Below are positions 32,560-35,006 of a stretch of DNA of 35,006 nucleotides, piece by piece. The notes beneath the pieces were generated by a model. That model saw only the letters and a list, made by a program, of their open reading frames with translations. It was not told the DNA's origin and searched no databases. The first letter of the stretch is position 1. The number at the start of each line of letters is the position of its first letter. The DNA comes from Mesorhizobium sp. (GTDB lineage: Bacteria; Pseudomonadota; Alphaproteobacteria; Rhizobiales; Rhizobiaceae), in assembly GCF_024509055.1 (NCBI RefSeq), contig NZ_JANINM010000301.1, forward strand, positions 1 to 35,006. The letters are read 5' to 3'. A program made the translations under genes and the position numbers.

Positions 32560-33888
32560 GTGAACCCTGCCGCCCGCCTGCAAGCCACAATCGAACTCAT
32601 GCATGAAGTCGACAGCGTCGCGCGTCCCGCCGATGCTATCGTCTCGGCCTGGTTTCGCGCACGACGCTATATCGGCGACAGGGACCGTGGCCAGATTCTG
32701 GAACTGCTCTACGCGCTTCTCAGGCACCATGCACGGCTCGGCTGGTGGCTCGGCAGGCATGGGCGCGAGGACGTGCCCCGCAACCGGCTGCTCGGATGGC
32801 TCATGCTGGAAGAAGGCAGGGCGCCCGACCAGATCAAACGCCTGTTCAATGGCGCGAAATTCGCGCCTGCCGCCCTGACGGATCACGAGCACGCGCTGCT
32901 GGTCAAATTGCAGGGATGCACGATCGACCACCCCGGCATGCCGGAAGAGGTGCGCCTCGAGTGCCCATCCTGGGCGGCTGGTCCCCTGCGACGCCGTTTC
33001 GGGCAAGCGTTCGGGACCGAGATGGCCGCGCTTCTGACGCCGGCGCCGCTGGACCTGCGCGTCAATCCGATCAGGTCGACGCGCGAGGCCATGCTGCGCG
33101 CGTTGACGGATCTTGGCTTGCGGGCGCAGCCGTCGGCCATGGCTCCCTACGGCATCCGCGTGGATGAACGCCCCTCGCTGGCCAGCCTGCCGATGCTCAC
33201 AACCGGCGAGGTGGAGATCCAGGATGAGGGCTCGCAGCTCGTCGCCATTCTGGTCGATGCCCGGCCGGGCGACCGCGTGGTCGATTTCTGCGCCGGAGCC
33301 GGCGGCAAGACACTGGCCATCGCCTCGCAGATGAACAACAAGGGCCACGTTGTCGCCTGCGATGTGATGGAGGGCCGCCTGAAGCGCGGCGCCGAGCGCT
33401 TCCGGCGGGCAGGGCTGCACAATATCGAGACGAGGCTCCTGGCCAGCGAGACCGATAAGTGGGTCAAGCGCCACAAGGGTGGGTTCGATCGCGTGCTGGT
33501 GGACGCCCCATGCAGCGGCACCGGTACATGGCGGCGCAATCCCGATGCGCGCTGGCGCGCGGCGGAGGAACAGGGTCTGGACAATCTCGTGTCGCTGCAG
33601 GCCCGAATTCTGACGAGCGCAGCGCGTCTGGTGAAACCCGGCGGACGGCTGGTCTACGCGACATGCTCCTTGTTGCCGCAGGAGAACGAGGAACAGGTCG
33701 CCGCTTTCCTCACTGCGCATCCCGCTTTTCGTGTCGTGCCGCTGCGCGAGGCCGCGCCGCAGCTGACGAATTCAGCCCATCCAGACTACCTGTCGCTGAC
33801 GCCCGCCCGCAACGACACCGACGGCTTCTTTGCCGCCGTGATGCAGCGGGAGGTGGTGGCGGGGCCAGGGGTGGCTGAGATGGGATGA
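32560..33888 (+). CDS. RsmB/NOP-type RNA methyltransferase
   Basis: The protein has 442 residues. An N-terminal RNA-binding helical part (as in RsmB) is followed by a SAM-dependent Rossmann domain with DFCAGAGGKTLAIA at 242-255. The catalytic cysteines of m5C methyltransferases are both there: Cys318 in DAPCSGTG and Cys369 in ATCSLLP. It would methylate a cytosine of rRNA or tRNA at C5. The start GTG 32560 is used; no ATG is near. It stands alone, between a 280-base gap upstream and a 147-base gap downstream. Confidence 0.88.
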   Translation: MNPAARLQATIELMHEVDSVARPADAIVSAWFRARRYIGDRDRGQILELLYALLRHHARLGWWLGRHGREDVPRNRLLGWLMLEEGRAPDQIKRLFNGAKFAPAALTDHEHALLVKLQGCTIDHPGMPEEVRLECPSWAAGPLRRRFGQAFGTEMAALLTPAPLDLRVNPIRSTREAMLRALTDLGLRAQPSAMAPYGIRVDERPSLASLPMLTTGEVEIQDEGSQLVAILVDARPGDRVVDFCAGAGGKTLAIASQMNNKGHVVACDVMEGRLKRGAERFRRAGLHNIETRLLASETDKWVKRHKGGFDRVLVDAPCSGTGTWRRNPDARWRAAEEQGLDNLVSLQARILTSAARLVKPGGRLVYATCSLLPQENEEQVAAFLTAHPAFRVVPLREAAPQLTNSAHPDYLSLTPARNDTDGFFAAVMQREVVAGPGVAEMG

Positions 33889-34035
33889 TGGTAGTGTAGT
33901 GGTTGATCGGCAGCTGATGTTCAAGGCCGTCAGGTGGCTAATTGCACGCCGGCTTACAGGCTGTGCGCAGCAGAGCCAATTCCCTTGCGATGTCGCCTCG
34001 CTTACGACAGGATTGCCGCAACTGGAGCTTAGCCT

Positions 34036-35006
34036 ATGACGCCAGATACCTTGCGACGCGACCACCCGCCACTCGACACTCCGCCCGTGCAATACCTGAA
34101 CTTGGACCCGTCGCTTTATGTCCGCGATGACATCTGGCAGCAGGAACGGCGCAGCATCTTCGCGCACACCTGGCAGTTCATGGGGCCTGTCGCCTCGGTC
34201 GCGACGTCCGGTCAATACCTTGCCATCGACATCGCCGGCACGCCGATCTTCGCCGTCCGGGGCCGGGACGGGACCTTGCGCGGATTTAAGAATGTATGCC
34301 GCCACCGGGGGGCGAAACTTCTGGCCGATGGCGCGGGCAAATGTGGGCTGATCGTTTGTCCCTATCACAAATGGTCCTTTGCCGACACCGGACGGCTGGT
34401 GCAGGCCCCATGGTATGGCAAGGATCCCGCGATCATCGCCGAAGACTGGCCGCTGGAGACGGTGCAGTTGTCCGAATGGCGCGGGCTGCTCTTCGCGGCA
34501 TTCGACCCGAAGGAGAGCCTTCTGGATCAACTTGGCTCTCTGCCCGACGAACTGGCGGACGAGCCGCTGGAGACCTATGCCGCCACCGATCAGGCCACTG
34601 TCAGCTTTGCGGCGAACTGGAAAATCTACACCGACAATTTCGTCGAAGGCTACCACATCCCTGGCACGCATCCCTCGTTCTACGCTGCCATCGACTTCGA
34701 AGCTTTCCAGACCACCGCCCATCCCGGTTATGTCCGGATGACCGCACCGCCGAAAGACGGCCTGTTCTATCGCGGCAAATGGCTTTGGATGTGGCCGAAC
34801 TGGACGCTGTCGCTTTTCGATGGCGGCATGAACGTTAGCCGGATCAATCCGACCTCACCGCATCACACAGACCAGCACTACAATTTCTTCTTTGCCGACA
34901 CCTCTGCAGAAGCATCCGAGAGCAGGGCGAAATCTGTGCAAGGCACCCTGGCCGTGGTACGCGAGGACTACACCATCTGCGCCGATACGCATCGCAACTA
35001 TGCCGC
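34036..35006 (+). CDS. Rieske non-haem iron oxygenase, alpha subunit (partial)
   Basis: 323 full codons are visible; the gene runs off the window end. The N-terminal Rieske domain has Cys88-x-His90 and Cys108-x-x-His111 (CRHRGAKL and CPYHKW). The catalytic domain carries the mononuclear iron ligands His207 and His212 in NFVEGYHIPGTHPS. The linking Glu204 is in the expected place. Relatives include glycine-betaine and choline-type monooxygenases and aromatic-ring hydroxylases, and this one looks closer to the former. GGAG lies 8 bases before the ATG. It sits close to the dmd-like operon, but a link is only inference. Confidence 0.85.
   Translation, partial: MTPDTLRRDHPPLDTPPVQYLNLDPSLYVRDDIWQQERRSIFAHTWQFMGPVASVATSGQYLAIDIAGTPIFAVRGRDGTLRGFKNVCRHRGAKLLADGAGKCGLIVCPYHKWSFADTGRLVQAPWYGKDPAIIAEDWPLETVQLSEWRGLLFAAFDPKESLLDQLGSLPDELADEPLETYAATDQATVSFAANWKIYTDNFVEGYHIPGTHPSFYAAIDFEAFQTTAHPGYVRMTAPPKDGLFYRGKWLWMWPNWTLSLFDGGMNVSRINPTSPHHTDQHYNFFFADTSAEASESRAKSVQGTLAVVREDYTICADTHRNYA

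Noticed and set aside
32190..32600. Minus-strand frame of 136 codons around 32,400
   Set aside because: The middle part reads somewhat like protein, but it overlaps two better genes, has no ribosome-binding site and no motif.
32368..33720. Minus-strand frame opposite the RNA methyltransferase
   Set aside because: The plus strand has all catalytic motifs; this one has none.
33772..34722. Minus-strand frame opposite the Rieske gene
   Set aside because: The plus strand has intact iron and Rieske ligands.
1..35006. CRISPR arrays, rRNA, tRNA and intact insertion sequences
   Set aside because: No regularly spaced repeats, no rRNA or tRNA signatures and no transposase frame were seen.

Overview
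The window looks like chromosomal DNA from an alphaproteobacterium of the Rhizobiales, most likely Mesorhizobium or a close relative. The evidence is the high GC, GGAAC-N16/17-(C)GTT promoters of the EcfG general stress response type, a CyoA-B-C-D quinol oxidase operon, many small stress and envelope genes of rhizobial type, and two kinds of short palindromic intergenic repeats of the kind I associate with rhizobia. No rRNA, tRNA, CRISPR array or intact insertion sequence was seen.

Positions 1-12,670 hold mostly small housekeeping, envelope and stress genes: a DoxX-like membrane protein, a GNAT acetyltransferase, a DUF883/ElaB-like membrane-anchored protein, small secreted proteins, MsrA, a PAS-domain protein, Thivi_2564-like and DUF3309 mini membrane proteins, and a CHASE3 hybrid histidine kinase. 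Five candidate EcfG-type promoters precede small genes here. A mosaic of repeats and a very short promoter-terminator unit lie at 4,100-4,375. An AT-rich patch with an orphan ORF lies at about 8,440-8,690.

Positions 12,678-18,060 hold an ArsB/CitM-type permease, then the cyoABCD operon on the minus strand, with ATGA overlaps between cyoB, cyoC and cyoD. A 23-codon ORF with a strong ribosome-binding site sits just upstream of a TTG-started cyoA. Positions 18,270-23,076 hold a CUT2 (ribose-type) sugar transport operon: LacI-family repressor, double-domain ATPase, permease and periplasmic binding protein, closed by a strong terminator. A LacI-type operator lies inside the promoter of the repressor gene.

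Positions 24,928-31,310 are the most notable part. A tightly coupled minus-strand operon encodes a GcvT-fold protein very like DMSP demethylase DmdA, an acyl-CoA ligase like DmdB, a crotonase like DmdD and an acyl-CoA dehydrogenase like DmdC. A divergent GcvA-like LysR regulator faces it. Together these would give the whole demethylation route from dimethylsulfoniopropionate to methanethiol and acetaldehyde in one cassette, which is unexpected in a rhizobial-type genome.

Positions 31,391-35,006 hold the tail of a broken HlyD-type secretion adaptor, a lower-GC putative lipoprotein, an RsmB/NOP-type RNA methyltransferase and a Rieske non-haem iron oxygenase cut by the window edge.
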